The notes beneath the pieces are model-generated. The model did no database searches. It was given only the letters and a program-made list of their open reading frames with translations, and had not been told where the DNA came from. A stretch of 64,000 nt of DNA from NCBI GenBank assembly GCA_021776915.1, contig JAIQZU010000081.1, positions 124,001-188,000 on the forward strand. Direction: 5' to 3'. The number at the start of each line of letters is the position of its first letter. Positions within the stretch are counted from its first letter, which is position 1. The DNA is from Candidatus Scalindua sp. Its GTDB lineage: Bacteria > Planctomycetota > Brocadiia > Brocadiales > Scalinduaceae. Made by a program: the position numbers and the translations under genes. Shown piece by piece: positions 1 through 9,929 of this stretch.

Positions 1-1
1 T

Positions 2-943
2 GTAAATTGTTATGTTTTGGATATTGGAACAGAAAGAGGTAGTTGGGATATTGCGCATGTTGGTGTTCCGCGAGAAACCGAAGACAAGTTGTCTGATGGT
101 TCAGTCTACACCCTGGTTACTGGCATCCCCCTTACGGGTCAACCAATCTATGTTAAATTTTCTTATTACGGCATACACCCAGCTGATCCATACCGAGAGA
201 ATCCAAATAGGCCATATCCACAATTAGATTCATGGAATGAAAAGTATTATACCTATAACACTATACAAACTCCACAGATCATTTTACCAGGCTCGGAAGA
301 TGTTGGTTCTACCGAACTGGGATCTAAGGTACAATTCTGCTGGAAACCTAACGGAGTACAAGTTGATAGATGGGCGCTTACAGTAGATCGCTACCAGTTG
401 GACCCTCTATCTGGTTCTAAAACCTTTGGGTCTCGTTATTATCATAGCGGTGCAAAATACGGGTCCTCGGCGACCAATTCACTTATAGCAGATGGCCTGC
501 CGACACATGGTTTTAGTGCAAACCAATACCTTGTTGCAACCATTTCTTACGCTAGACGTAATGTTTCATACCTTTACAAACCCGGACGGCGCCGTTATAT
601 GGTAAGTCCCACCCCAGGCTCCACACTGTACAACTTCTCAAATTATACTTTGAGCTGGAATGATGATGGACAACCATTGGGTTATACTTACGTATCTATT
701 GGATATTCTCCCGGAGGCACGGAGATCCAACCGGAAACATCTGCTGGTTACTTTGGTTACTCAACATCAATGAGTTTTCGTCTGCCTAATACAGCAAACA
801 GGGATATCTATGTTCGAACAAAAACAAGAACTTGGGATTATCTTAGAATGAAATTTAAATGGGAGTATACGGACACCCTGTATAAGACCTTTAACAAATT
901 CACAATGTATCCATATCCTTATAGTAACCATCTGCCCAGATAA
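2..943 (+). CDS. Secreted domain-repeat protein, 5' end outside window
   Basis: The reading frame is open from base 2, so only the C-terminal ~313 residues are visible and the true start lies to the left. I see at least three related beta-rich segments, marked by a proline-glycine opening and a tryptophan core: near residue 95 (PGSEDVGSTELGSKVQFCW) and near residue 200 (SPTPGSTLYNFSNYTLSW, then VSIGYSPGGTEI). This PxPGSTL...W...G...GG layout is familiar from extracellular Ig/fibronectin-like repeats in planctomycete and other secreted proteins. There are many aromatic residues, few cysteines and no catalytic motif. It is probably a surface or secreted protein; its substrate cannot be inferred. 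The next gene begins about 190 bp downstream, so it may be transcribed separately. Confidence 0.6.
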   Translation, partial: VNCYVLDIGTERGSWDIAHVGVPRETEDKLSDGSVYTLVTGIPLTGQPIYVKFSYYGIHPADPYRENPNRPYPQLDSWNEKYYTYNTIQTPQIILPGSEDVGSTELGSKVQFCWKPNGVQVDRWALTVDRYQLDPLSGSKTFGSRYYHSGAKYGSSATNSLIADGLPTHGFSANQYLVATISYARRNVSYLYKPGRRRYMVSPTPGSTLYNFSNYTLSWNDDGQPLGYTYVSIGYSPGGTEIQPETSAGYFGYSTSMSFRLPNTANRDIYVRTKTRTWDYLRMKFKWEYTDTLYKTFNKFTMYPYPYSNHLPR

Positions 944-1131
944 TTCGTTTGATATGATATTTAGGTGAATTTTTTTAAAAAAAGATTTCCGCAAAAAGAT
1001 TGATTTCATCTATCAGGTAAATCCCTTAATTTAGGCAACATTACAACCTATTTTTCTGTTGACATGATTAATATAAAAAATTATCCTTCTTTCTCAGTTT
1101 GGAAATCCACTATATATAAACATTGCTAAAG

Positions 1132-2460
1132 ATGGTAAATGACAGAAAATCATTAGTATTCATAAGTGCTGGATTCGTTAGTGTGGTGGTTTATGGATTA
1201 TTGACTTACGAATCTCGCCTCACTTCTCCGTCATTGCTTCGCTTTATTATACTTTACACTGTCATTTTTTTTCTGTTTTTGTTATCTGCCTATATCGTAT
1301 GTAAAAACCCCCTTTGTGAAAAGAATTCGACTCTCATCACTATTGCTGTTTTCGCAGTATCTTTTCGCCTCATTGTCCTTTCAGGCGAGCCCTTGTTCGA
1401 CGATGATATGCATCGCTATCTCTGGGATGGAAAGGTATGGTCTAACGGTATAAATCCCTACTTTTATCCTCCCTCTGACTATCAGCTGGAGTCTCTCAGG
1501 GATGATAATTGGGAGGGGGTTAATTATAAACACGTACCGACAATCTACCCGCCTCTTGCACAGATGTTATTCCGCGCTTCCTGGGAACTCGCACCGGGCA
1601 ACGCTATATTCCTCAAAGGCATCTTTATTTTATTCGATCTGGGCGTTTTATTATTTGTTGCCGTTATCCTTGGCCTTCTAAAGATGCCCAGGTCTATGCT
1701 CGTCCTCTACGCATGGAACCCCCTCGTAATCAAGGAGTTCGCCAACTCAGGACATATAGATGTTGTGGCCATTTTTTTTGTCATGCTATTTTGTCTCCTC
1801 TCCCTTAAGGGATTGCGGTCACTTTCGGCGATTGCCCTGGGCCTGGCAGTCCTGACAAAGCTCTATCCGCTTGTCCTGCTTCCGGTACTTATTAGATATT
1901 TAAAGATCAGACATCTTGCCATAATTGGGGCAGTCATATTCCTGGGATATCTACCCTTCCGGGAGGCGGAAGAGCTTATATTTGAGGGGTTGTTTACCTA
2001 CGCCAGATTCTGGGAATTTAATGATAGTGGTTATATTCTGATCAGTAGCATTCTGAGGCCCTTCACAGGCTACTACCATGCGATTGCCAAGGGTGGCATT
2101 ATTGTGGGGTTGCTGGTATTTGGCCTGTGGCAATCGCGCGCTTCTGCGCAGGATGATCTTTCCAGGTTGAAAGCATTTTTTTTAATTATTGGAGCTCTCC
2201 TGATTTTTAGTCCAACCGTAGACCCCTGGTATATTATCTGGATCATTCCATTTATCTGTTTCTTCCCAAATATGGGATGGCTGGTGTTAAGTGGTAGCTC
2301 TGTCATGGCGTATTGTTACTACTGGCAGAACAGGGATTTCTGGTGGATCAGAACCGTTGAATACGCACCATTTTATATATTTCTTATCGGAAGCATGTTG
2401 CCCCTTGAGAGATCTAAATATTTTAAAATATTTAGATTTATCAAACCTATAGAACGTTAA
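1132..2460 (+). CDS. Polytopic GT-C type glycosyltransferase (DUF2029/GT87-like)
   Basis: This ~442-residue protein has about ten hydrophobic segments and the luminal acidic motif of polyprenol-phosphate-sugar dependent GT-C enzymes: DDDMHRYLWDGKVWSNGINP near residue 85, followed by YPPLAQ. In this superfamily the acidic pair acts with a lipid-linked sugar donor to transfer a hexose outside the membrane; that role is family knowledge. The ATG at 1132 is preferred over an in-frame TTG at 1123; neither has a strong ribosome site. A paralogue at 16085-17485 shares the DDMYRYLWEGK...GINPY and TIYPP motifs, the same length and a similar C-terminal HPWYLTW/DPWYIIW block. Two such enzymes in one locus suggest successive transfers onto one glycan or lipid. 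Sugar and acceptor are unknown. Confidence 0.7.
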   Translation: MVNDRKSLVFISAGFVSVVVYGLLTYESRLTSPSLLRFIILYTVIFFLFLLSAYIVCKNPLCEKNSTLITIAVFAVSFRLIVLSGEPLFDDDMHRYLWDGKVWSNGINPYFYPPSDYQLESLRDDNWEGVNYKHVPTIYPPLAQMLFRASWELAPGNAIFLKGIFILFDLGVLLFVAVILGLLKMPRSMLVLYAWNPLVIKEFANSGHIDVVAIFFVMLFCLLSLKGLRSLSAIALGLAVLTKLYPLVLLPVLIRYLKIRHLAIIGAVIFLGYLPFREAEELIFEGLFTYARFWEFNDSGYILISSILRPFTGYYHAIAKGGIIVGLLVFGLWQSRASAQDDLSRLKAFFLIIGALLIFSPTVDPWYIIWIIPFICFFPNMGWLVLSGSSVMAYCYYWQNRDFWWIRTVEYAPFYIFLIGSMLPLERSKYFKIFRFIKPIER

Positions 2461-2485
2461 CTTTGTAAAGAGAGAGGAGGTTTTA

Positions 2486-3403
2486 GTGAAGATAATGTTT
2501 TGTCTAAGACGAAGAGTAGTAGTAAAGATTAGTATTTACAGTGTTTGTCTGTTGTTCCTGGTGTGCCTGGGTAGCAGATTTTCTTTTGCAGGCCCCTGGA
2601 CAATTCCGAAAGGAGGTCTCTATTTAAATTACAGCACTATTTTGACAACCTTTAATACAGTAAGACTTTACAATGATAATACAAAGAGCGTTGGAGGTTC
2701 TCAATTTATCAGCAATGCAGCATCATTCTATTACGGAATATCAGATAATCTTAACATTCACGCAATGATTCCATATGAAGTCTCCCAGAGAAGAGATGAC
2801 ACCAGGGCTTCGGGTGACACCAGAGGTTCAATAACCAAGTTAGGGGATGCCAAGTTCGGCCTTAAATATCGTTTTCTGGCGGAGGAGCGTGGACATCCGC
2901 TTTCATTGGCCTTGCGTGGGGAATGGAAGAAACCACTTTCCCATTATCCAGAAAACAGATTAGATTCCCCGGGAGACCGGCAGGATGATTACGAATTACG
3001 GTTGCTTCTCGGCCGCTACTTTGATATCTTTGATATATCCAGTTACATTGATGTTGAGGGTGGTTATCGCGTCCGCACAGGTTCAACGAAAGATGAATTG
3101 TTCGGGTATGCGGAGGCAGGAATGCTTTTTGGAAGCAAATTTTCCGGGCGGGTATTTGTCGATGGTGTCAATGCTCAAGGAGGCTTAGGCCTCGAATCTC
3201 CCAGATTTATGAGTCTTATGATGGGACAGGGAAAACCTCCATTTCCGCGTGTTGGCGAAGATTTTATAAAAGCAGGTTTTGGGGTTTCGTTCTTTCCTAC
3301 CGACCATATAGATATAGGGGCATTCTGGAGCACAACCGTATACTATGACAATACTTCGAGAGATACACATATTGGCGTTTCCATTGGATATAAGTTTTGG
3401 TAA
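2486..3403 (+). CDS. Outer-membrane beta-barrel protein of unknown function
   Basis: The 305-residue protein has a basic N-terminus and a hydrophobic stretch ending in FSFAG, a likely signal peptide cleaved near residue 36. The rest alternates polar and hydrophobic residues in amphipathic strands (GGLYLNYSTI, LALRGEWKKP, SGRVFVDGVN) and ends in an aromatic residue (IGVSIGYKFW*), the usual mark of an outer-membrane barrel. The GTG start at 2486 follows an AGAGAGGAGG ribosome site by five bases. The gene sits 25 bp after the glycosyltransferase and before a cytochrome gene. It resembles barrels annotated as porins or MetA-like transporters, but I cannot name a substrate. Confidence 0.65.
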   Translation: MKIMFCLRRRVVVKISIYSVCLLFLVCLGSRFSFAGPWTIPKGGLYLNYSTILTTFNTVRLYNDNTKSVGGSQFISNAASFYYGISDNLNIHAMIPYEVSQRRDDTRASGDTRGSITKLGDAKFGLKYRFLAEERGHPLSLALRGEWKKPLSHYPENRLDSPGDRQDDYELRLLLGRYFDIFDISSYIDVEGGYRVRTGSTKDELFGYAEAGMLFGSKFSGRVFVDGVNAQGGLGLESPRFMSLMMGQGKPPFPRVGEDFIKAGFGVSFFPTDHIDIGAFWSTTVYYDNTSRDTHIGVSIGYKFW

Positions 3404-3459
3404 TGTAACTGCTTAACGCAACAATTATTGATTAAAACTTTTTTAAAGAGGTTATCAGG

Positions 3460-3894
3460 ATGCAAAATAAAACTAATAATTATTCAATATTATTCTGGAT
3501 TACATTATTTGGATTGACTTTAGTATCTTTACTAGCAGACAGCTACGCATCAGGGGTCTATCGCCCTCCACAACCACCTTTGTGGATAACTTACGGATTT
3601 AGCCAGGAGGATATTAAACAAGGTAAAGAACTGTTTAAAGGTGGCCAGCTTATTGGTCCAAAAGGGGAAACCTGTAGTGCATGCCATGAAAGTGGGCAAC
3701 AGGTTCCATTAAAACGTTCATCACTCAAAAAGAAGGCGGAACAGATGGGGAGCCTCATTAATATATGTCTCACAGACCCAACACGTTCAGAAGGACAATC
3801 CATTGAAATCGGAGAGCCTCAAATGATTCAAATAGGAGCTTATTTAATTTCCCGTTATCGTCTGCCCAGTAAAACTATTAAGAATCTCAAATAG
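3460..3894 (+). CDS. Small periplasmic monohaem c-type cytochrome
   Basis: The 144-residue protein has an N-terminal hydrophobic segment (residues 9-27) that can serve as signal peptide or anchor. It has one haem-attachment motif, CSACH at 72-76, after a glycine-rich KGGQLIGPKGET segment. Candidate distal methionines are Met97 and Met123. The fold order (GKELFKGGQLIG, CxxCH, late Met, IGAYLISRYRLP helix) fits a class I cytochrome c. It would carry electrons in the periplasm or, in an anammox cell, the corresponding compartment. It follows the barrel gene by 56 bp. The electron partner cannot be deduced. Confidence 0.75.
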   Translation: MQNKTNNYSILFWITLFGLTLVSLLADSYASGVYRPPQPPLWITYGFSQEDIKQGKELFKGGQLIGPKGETCSACHESGQQVPLKRSSLKKKAEQMGSLINICLTDPTRSEGQSIEIGEPQMIQIGAYLISRYRLPSKTIKNLK

Positions 3895-3899
3895 AAAAC

Positions 3900-3925
3900 A
3901 AAATCATTAAAGAAAAAATGATTTT
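3900..3925. repeat. 9-bp inverted repeat downstream of the cytochrome gene
   Basis: AAAATCATT at 3900-3908 is matched by AATGATTTT at 3917-3925, a perfect 9-bp AT-rich stem with an 8-base loop. It lies six bases after the cytochrome stop and could act as a weak terminator, but it lacks a proper T-tract. Confidence 0.35.
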
Positions 3926-4017
3926 GGCAGATTTCTACTCTTTAAATAACTTGTTATAAACATTGCATTTTTTATTGGGAGTATAACCAATAAAAGAATT
4001 TAAAAGGAAACAGGAGA

Positions 4018-6783
4018 ATGGCGAGACATAGGTGGAACAGTATCTCCTTTAAATTTCCACTTTTGGGAATTGTTGTAATTGGGCTCAGTCTTTCGGTAGT
4101 GTCAGGGGCCCTATATCAAAAAGAGCGTTCAGATTTAGAACAAAGCATCAGTCGGGAGCTTATTGGAACTACCGTTACGGGATCCTTATTGATTGATCCT
4201 GATGAGCATGAAAATGTCTTTGCGATCGAGCAAGGTGTAATAGAAGGGAAAAACTCTTTTGATCGGATCAAGAAAATCCTCCTCGACATTAAGAATCACA
4301 ATAATCTGACAAAGCCTGTCTACACATTTCGTAAAGCATTTGACTTTGAAGAATCCCATGAGATGGAATTTGTTGTAATGACAGACCTTGACGCAGACGG
4401 CGAGGTATACACGGGCAATCGAATCAAGATGACACCTTATGTGGAAAAAGTCTATCAAACAGGTAAACCGGTAGCCACCGCTTTATATACCGACAGAGAA
4501 GGCACATGGCTTTCCGGGCTTGCGCCTATAAAGGATGATGAAGGGATTGTTATTGCGGTACTTTCCATAGACCGCGATGTACATTTTTACAAACAAGCTC
4601 TCAAGAATTCACTTATAACCATTTCTGGAACAGCAGGTGTCTCGCTCTTGTTAGGCGGCCTTTCCTTTTTCTTTCTAACACTTCCGATTATCAAACGAAT
4701 TCGTGTATTAATTACAGGAACCGAAAAGATATCCTCTGGCAACTTGGGACATCGGATTGAGATTGTGAGTAAGGACGAATTAGGTCATCTGGCAGATTCA
4801 TTTAATGCTATGACTGAGGACCTGTCTAAAACTCTGGTCTCAAAAGAGTTTGTGAACAATATTATTCAAAATATGCGAGAGTCCCTTATCATTATTGAAC
4901 CGAACGATACTATACAATTAGCTAACCATGCAACATGTGCCCTACTCGGGTATTCACTCGATGAGCTTGTTGGAAAATCGAGTTCCAAATTTGTTTTAGA
5001 ACCGGATACACTCCAAAGTACAAGTCTTCACGATTTAATTGCCAGAGGGCCAATAAAAGAGGTCGAGAAAACTTACCTGTCAAAAGACGGCAGGAAAATA
5101 CCTGTTTCCCTTTCCAGTTCAGCCCTTAAAGGGGTTGATGGGACTGAATGTTTTATATGCGTGGCGCATGACCTTACCCGAAGGAAGGAGTATGAAGAAA
5201 AACTGCACGAGGCGAAAAAGGCAGCAGAAGAGGCCAATCAAACTAAAAGTAGATTTCTTGCCAGTATGAGCCATGAGTTACGAACACCACTAAATGCCAT
5301 TATTGGCTACAGTGAAATGCTTATCGAAGAAGCGGAAGATGTTAGCCAAAAAGATTCTATTCCCGACCTGGAAAAGATCCTGATGTCCGGTAAGCATTTA
5401 CTTGCGCTGATTAACGATATTCTGGATATTTCTAAAATAGAGGCCGGTAAAATGGAATTACATCCTGAAAACATAGATATAACCTCCATGATTCATGATA
5501 TTGTAAATACTACTCAGACAATTGTAAAGAAGAACGCAAATACCTTGGAGGTTATATGCCCAAAAGATATCGGCGTCATGTTGGCGGATATTACCAGGGT
5601 TCGGCAGATTGTGCTCAATCTAATCAGCAATGCCTGTAAGTTTACAAAGGAAGGGGTGATTACCTTTAACGTAAACCTTGAAACTGGAAAACAAGAGGAA
5701 CGGATTGTTCTCAGTGTATCCGATACGGGCATAGGAATGACGTCAGAGCAAATGAGCAAGATTTTTCAGGAATTCAGTCAGGCTGATACATCAACCACGC
5801 GTGATTACGGCGGCTCAGGACTCGGCCTGGCAATTACCAAACAATTATGCCAATTAATGGGAGGGGATATTTCAGTCCAAAGCGAGCCAGGCAAAGGATC
5901 TACTTTTACTGTACATTTACCATTCCGGATAAAAGAAGAAATTAAAAAAGTAACTGAGACTGAACAAAAACGGGTATCTGTACTCTCCGACTATAATAAA
6001 GAACCGCCTCTGGTGCTTATTATTGACGACGATCCAACAGTGCGCGATTTACTAACCAGATTTCTTGGTAAAGAAGGTTATCGTACGGCAACAGCATGGT
6101 GCGGTGAAGAGGGTCTGAAGCTCGCCAGAAAACTACAACCAGATATTATCACACTTGACGTGCTGATGCCTGATATAGATGGATGGACAGTCCTGTCTAC
6201 ATTGAAAAATGACCCAGCATTAGACTCCATTCCTGTCATTATGTTGTCTATTGTGGATGACAGAAAAAAAGGCTATGCCTTAAATGCGTCAGATTATGCG
6301 ACAAAACCAATTGAGCGAAACCGGCTTTTAGCTATTCTTAATAAACACCGTAGCAAACACCGTAACAAACAAATACCATTTAGGGTCCTGGTTGTTGAAG
6401 ATGATGAGGATTGTCGTATAATGATCAAGCGGTTACTGGAAAAAGAGGGATGTATAGTATCAGAAGCTGTGAATGGACAGATCGGGCTCGAATGCGTGGC
6501 AGTAAAACAACCACATTTGATCATACTTGATCTTATGATGCCGGTAATGGATGGGTTTGAGTTTATTCTTGAATTACATAAAACTAAAGAGTGTCATTCC
6601 ATTCCAGTTGTCGTTCTGACGGCGAAGGATCTTACCTCAGAGGATCACTTGCGTCTTAATGGTTACATAGAAAAAGTCCTCCAAAAAAAGGCCTATACCT
6701 CTAAGGAACTTGAGTGTGAAATTCAGCACCTGATACATATGCACATTCGGAGTGAGAAAGGAAGCGAGTATACAAATGCATAA
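4018..6783 (+). CDS. Hybrid sensor histidine kinase with two receiver domains
   Basis: The 921-residue membrane kinase is laid out as TM1 (~10-30), a periplasmic Cache-like sensor (~35-195, with LIDPDEHEN and an ITISGTAG stretch leading to TM2 ~200-222), HAMP (~223-275), PAS (~285-395), HisKA with phospho-acceptor His419 in MSHELRTP, an HATPase with DTGIGM and GGSGLGLAI boxes, and two receiver domains. The receiver acceptor aspartates are Asp714 (ITLDVLMP) and Asp838 (ILDLMMP). The second receiver lacks a clear late Lys-Pro pair. The gene overlaps the next receiver gene by 8 bp and is followed three bases further on by a receiver-cyclase. The three probably form one phosphorelay operon ending in cyclic AMP synthesis. 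The signal sensed is unknown; Cache-type sensors usually bind small ligands. Confidence 0.9.
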   Translation: MARHRWNSISFKFPLLGIVVIGLSLSVVSGALYQKERSDLEQSISRELIGTTVTGSLLIDPDEHENVFAIEQGVIEGKNSFDRIKKILLDIKNHNNLTKPVYTFRKAFDFEESHEMEFVVMTDLDADGEVYTGNRIKMTPYVEKVYQTGKPVATALYTDREGTWLSGLAPIKDDEGIVIAVLSIDRDVHFYKQALKNSLITISGTAGVSLLLGGLSFFFLTLPIIKRIRVLITGTEKISSGNLGHRIEIVSKDELGHLADSFNAMTEDLSKTLVSKEFVNNIIQNMRESLIIIEPNDTIQLANHATCALLGYSLDELVGKSSSKFVLEPDTLQSTSLHDLIARGPIKEVEKTYLSKDGRKIPVSLSSSALKGVDGTECFICVAHDLTRRKEYEEKLHEAKKAAEEANQTKSRFLASMSHELRTPLNAIIGYSEMLIEEAEDVSQKDSIPDLEKILMSGKHLLALINDILDISKIEAGKMELHPENIDITSMIHDIVNTTQTIVKKNANTLEVICPKDIGVMLADITRVRQIVLNLISNACKFTKEGVITFNVNLETGKQEERIVLSVSDTGIGMTSEQMSKIFQEFSQADTSTTRDYGGSGLGLAITKQLCQLMGGDISVQSEPGKGSTFTVHLPFRIKEEIKKVTETEQKRVSVLSDYNKEPPLVLIIDDDPTVRDLLTRFLGKEGYRTATAWCGEEGLKLARKLQPDIITLDVLMPDIDGWTVLSTLKNDPALDSIPVIMLSIVDDRKKGYALNASDYATKPIERNRLLAILNKHRSKHRNKQIPFRVLVVEDDEDCRIMIKRLLEKEGCIVSEAVNGQIGLECVAVKQPHLIILDLMMPVMDGFEFILELHKTKECHSIPVVVLTAKDLTSEDHLRLNGYIEKVLQKKAYTSKELECEIQHLIHMHIRSEKGSEYTNA

Positions 6784-7153
6784 AATTCTATTAGTTGAAG
6801 ATAATGAAATGAACAGAGATATGTTATCGCGGCGACTGAAAAAGCGCGGTTTCCATATCTTGTTAGCTATCGATGGTGAAAAAGCTGTGGAAATGGCTCA
6901 TAATGAAACACCTGATTTAATATTAATGGATATGGAGTTGCCTGTTTTAGACGGTTGGGAGGCAACCAAGAGGCTCAGGCAGTCTCAGGAAACCTGTAAT
7001 ATACCGATTATCGGCCTATCTGCCCACGCCTTGACTGGTGATAGTACGAAAGCTTTGGAAGTTGGCTGTAATGATTATGACACGAAACCCGTAGAGATTC
7101 CCCGGTTGCTTAATAAAATTTATAAGCTTCTAGGTAAAGATACATCGACATAA
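6776..7153 (+). CDS. Stand-alone response-regulator receiver protein
   Basis: This 125-residue single-domain receiver has acidic residues at VEDNE, acceptor Asp52 in ILMDMELP and a conserved Lys-Pro in DTKPVE. I place the start at the ATG at 6776, inside the kinase stop (ATGCATAA), because it has a GAAAGGAAGCGAG ribosome site 11-20 bases upstream and gives a normal receiver N-terminus; an in-frame earlier start at 6752 would only add a non-conserved tail. With no output domain it probably shuttles phosphate between the upstream hybrid kinase and the downstream receiver-cyclase, like CheY/Spo0F-type intermediates. Confidence 0.88.
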   Translation: MHKILLVEDNEMNRDMLSRRLKKRGFHILLAIDGEKAVEMAHNETPDLILMDMELPVLDGWEATKRLRQSQETCNIPIIGLSAHALTGDSTKALEVGCNDYDTKPVEIPRLLNKIYKLLGKDTST

Positions 7154-7156
7154 ATA

Positions 7157-8194
7157 ATGAATGGTGGACAAATACTGGTAGTGGATGACATTGAAATGAA
7201 TCGAGATGTGCTCTCGCGAAGCTTGGAACGTCAAGGCCACAATATTGAACAGGCACAAAATGGCAAAGAAGCTTTAAGTATGCTCAGAGAAAAGGATTTC
7301 GACATTGTGCTTCTCGATATCATGATGCCGGTAATGGATGGTTACCAGGTTCTGAAAATCATGAAAGCAGATGAAAAATTGCGTTACATCCCGATAATTG
7401 TACTCTCCGCAGTTGATGAAATAGATAGTGTTGTTAAGTGCATTCAATTGGGAGCAGATGACTATCTGCCAAAACCATTTAATAAAGAAGTGCTCCGTGC
7501 AAGGATTAAAAACTGCTTAGAAAAAAAGAGACTAAGAGACCAGGAAATTATTCATCGGCAGCAACTTGAGAAAGAAAGCCATCGATATGAAAGCCTCTTA
7601 AAAGTTATTCTTCCGGAAAGTATTGTTTACGAGTTGAATACAACAAACAAAGTAATGCCCAGACGCTACGAAAATGTTGCGGTACTCTTTTGTGACATTG
7701 TTGGCTTTACTGCTTACTGTAAGCAGGTATCACCAGAAGAAGTAGTAAGCAGGTTGCAGATATTAGTTGAGGCTTTTGAGGGGCTTTCTATAAAGTATGA
7801 ACTTGAGAAGATCAAAACCGTAGGCGATGCATTCATGATAACCGGTGGATTATTGAAGCCGATAGATCAACCGGTACTTAATTGTGTTAAATGTGGTATT
7901 GAGATGTTATCAACGAGCAGGCGTTTAATTCCAGATTGGAATATACGCGTTGGCATTCATACAGGTGCTGTTATTGCCGGTGTAATTGGCAAGATAAAAT
8001 ATTTGTTTGATCTATGGGGCGAGACAGTCAATACTGCTCAACGTGTTGAAAGCTATGGGCTTGCCGGTGCCGTCAATGTGAGTAAAACAGCGTTAAAAGA
8101 GATATCAGAAATATGTCATTGTGAACCCCTTGGATTAATCGATGTAAAAGGTAATGATCAGATAGAAATCTTCCGTGTAATTAAGTTACTTTGA
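7157..8194 (+). CDS. Response regulator with class III adenylate cyclase output
   Basis: The 345-residue protein has a receiver domain (1-120, acceptor Asp54 in VLLDIMMP, Lys in YLPKPF), a helical linker (~125-170) and a class III nucleotide cyclase domain (~172-345). Visible cyclase residues are the first metal Asp in LFCDIVGFT, the second metal Asp and a purine-selecting Lys in KIKTVGDAF, the second selector Asp in FDLWGETVN and the transition-state Asn/Arg in VNTAQR. The Lys/Asp pair favours ATP, so cyclic AMP is the likely product. It starts three bases after the receiver gene, at the end of the kinase operon. Confidence 0.87.
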   Translation: MNGGQILVVDDIEMNRDVLSRSLERQGHNIEQAQNGKEALSMLREKDFDIVLLDIMMPVMDGYQVLKIMKADEKLRYIPIIVLSAVDEIDSVVKCIQLGADDYLPKPFNKEVLRARIKNCLEKKRLRDQEIIHRQQLEKESHRYESLLKVILPESIVYELNTTNKVMPRRYENVAVLFCDIVGFTAYCKQVSPEEVVSRLQILVEAFEGLSIKYELEKIKTVGDAFMITGGLLKPIDQPVLNCVKCGIEMLSTSRRLIPDWNIRVGIHTGAVIAGVIGKIKYLFDLWGETVNTAQRVESYGLAGAVNVSKTALKEISEICHCEPLGLIDVKGNDQIEIFRVIKLL

Positions 8195-8336
8195 TATTTA
8201 CAGTAAACAATAGTAGTATATTTTGAATGTATGTGTTTATTTCCCTCCCAGTTTATTCTTGAGCATATCTATTGTTACATTTTGCTCTATGCATAATTCT
8301 TAATATGGATAAAGGCAACAGGATTATCTATTATTT

Positions 8337-9164
8337 ATGAAAAAAATAATTACTTTATCCTACATAATATTCTTCCTCTTTATGCAGCAGGTATTATTGG
8401 CTGATGAGGGAAGTAATTTCTGGAAATGCTACCAGGATATATTAAGAGGCACCGTTACAACACACCCATTTGTTTCGATAGACGGAAAGTTCGATCATGC
8501 TTCCGTAGACTATGAAAAGATTAAAAATAGTCCTGAACTACAGCAAAAGATTAAACGCCAACTTGAAAGATTAAAGAAGGCTGTGGCGCCTGAAGCGAAA
8601 AAACATAAACTTGCATTCTGGATCAACGCGTACAATTTTTTTACAATAACAGACATTGTCAATAATTATCCTATTGCCAGTATGAAGGAAATAGGCTGGA
8701 AAAACAAGCACCACGAGATTGGAGGTAGACATTATAGTTTGAATGATATTGAGCACAATAACATTCGCCCACTCGCCGATCCGCGTATACATTTTGCCAT
8801 AAACTGTGCCGCAGTTGGATGTCCCCGCCTGAGCTCAACGATTTTCGATGGTGACCGTATTGACAGACAACTAGACAATGCGGTAACAAACGCATTGAAA
8901 ACCCCCCTGTACCTTAGGCGGGTTTCTAAAGACAAAGTGAACACAACACAACTCTTTAAATGGTTCAGCAAGGATTTTGAATCCGGAGGATATGAAGGAG
9001 TTGCGGACTTTGTCAACAGGTTTGCACCGGAAAGGTTAAGGAATGCCCTCCAAATCGAGAAGAAGATAGAGTATGACTGGAATCTGAATACAGAACAAAA
9101 CGTACTGAAAATGATGAAGGAACTTGGCGCAAAATTCCCCGGATTAAAGCTTAAGAAAAAATAA
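8337..9164 (+). CDS. Exported DUF547 family protein
   Basis: The 275-residue protein has a signal peptide (KKIITLSYIIFFLFMQQVLLA, residues 2-22). DUF547 motifs follow: AFWINAYNFFTI near residue 98, SLNDIEHNNIRP near 140, and HFAINCAAVGCPRLS with two cysteines near 155. DUF547 has a papain-like fold in some members but no settled biochemical role; the conserved Cys and His suggest thiol chemistry. DUF547 genes recur beside radical-SAM/ArsM and thioredoxin-like genes. Here it opens a same-strand run that ends with the radical-SAM/ArsM fusion at 17487-20039. It begins 142 bp after the cyclase gene, so it probably has its own promoter. Confidence 0.85.
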   Translation: MKKIITLSYIIFFLFMQQVLLADEGSNFWKCYQDILRGTVTTHPFVSIDGKFDHASVDYEKIKNSPELQQKIKRQLERLKKAVAPEAKKHKLAFWINAYNFFTITDIVNNYPIASMKEIGWKNKHHEIGGRHYSLNDIEHNNIRPLADPRIHFAINCAAVGCPRLSSTIFDGDRIDRQLDNAVTNALKTPLYLRRVSKDKVNTTQLFKWFSKDFESGGYEGVADFVNRFAPERLRNALQIEKKIEYDWNLNTEQNVLKMMKELGAKFPGLKLKKK

Positions 9165-9216
9165 ATAGTAAGAAATATCGGAAGTTTTTGATATAAATTA
9201 TAGGAGAATGATTAGA

Positions 9217-9891
9217 ATGAAAGTACTTGGAATCAGCGGAAGTCCGAGGGAAAGCCACACGACAGAAGGCCTGGTTAAAACTATCCTGGACGCAACCGGT
9301 CTGGAAACAGAGTTAATATCCCTGCATGACATGGTAATTAACGGTTGCATCTGCTGTCTGGGTTGTGTTGAGGATAATGTCTGTAAGGTCAGGGATGATT
9401 ATATTCCCTTGATGCACAAGGTATTGGAAGCAGACGCTATCGTAGTTGGCGCTCCTAATTATTTCGGGCGACTTAATGCCCTCACGCACGCATTTCTTGA
9501 AAGATTTTACTGCTTCAGGCACGATAAAGATGGGCACGGCGGCATGAAGCTTTCTGGTAAAATAGGGGCTATTGCCTCAGTGGGCGGCGGTGGAGAGTGG
9601 AAAATGCCTGGAAGAGATTTAAAAATGTATGAAATAGCAGGTGATGATATCAAGGGATTCTTTGATTATAACGGAATTGAATGTGTGGGTAGCGTAGCGG
9701 CGCAAGGCGCCGTTGCATGTTTTTCATGTGGTTATGGTGAGGTTTGCAGTGTAAGCGGCGTAAAAAAATTCTTCGGCCAGGATGCAAAAATTTCATCTGA
9801 AATCATTCCCTGTCTGGACAAGCAACCGGAGGTTATAAATAAGGCAAAGTCACTTGGAGAAAGGTTGCGGGATCGGTTGGAAAAAATATAA
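9217..9891 (+). CDS. Iron-sulfur flavoprotein (Isf-like NADPH-dependent FMN reductase fold)
   Basis: The 224-residue flavodoxin-fold protein begins MKVLGISGSPRESHT, the FMN phosphate-binding loop. A cysteine cluster at Cys44-X2-Cys47-X2-Cys50-X5-Cys56 matches the compact [4Fe-4S] motif (CX2CX2CX4-7C) of methanogen-type iron-sulfur flavoproteins; plain FMN reductases lack this tight set. GAPNYFG near residue 79 is the second FMN loop. I chose the ATG at 9217 because an AGGAG at 9202-9206 is ten bases upstream, whereas the ATG at 9208 is only one base from it. The role is probably soluble two-electron/one-electron redox chemistry with ferredoxin-type partners. It lies 52 bp after the DUF547 gene. 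Confidence 0.8.
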   Translation: MKVLGISGSPRESHTTEGLVKTILDATGLETELISLHDMVINGCICCLGCVEDNVCKVRDDYIPLMHKVLEADAIVVGAPNYFGRLNALTHAFLERFYCFRHDKDGHGGMKLSGKIGAIASVGGGGEWKMPGRDLKMYEIAGDDIKGFFDYNGIECVGSVAAQGAVACFSCGYGEVCSVSGVKKFFGQDAKISSEIIPCLDKQPEVINKAKSLGERLRDRLEKI

Positions 9892-9929
9892 TGGATAGAT
9901 TTAAGCCTAAAGCGCTACAACAACATAAA

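Noticed and set aside
12..227. 71-codon frame at the left edge
   Set aside because: Runs in a different frame inside the partial secreted-protein gene, whose own frame is open from base 2 and has repeat structure.
1059..1077. TTGACA with TATAAA upstream of the first GT-C gene
   Set aside because: Only seven bases separate the boxes, so they cannot form one promoter.
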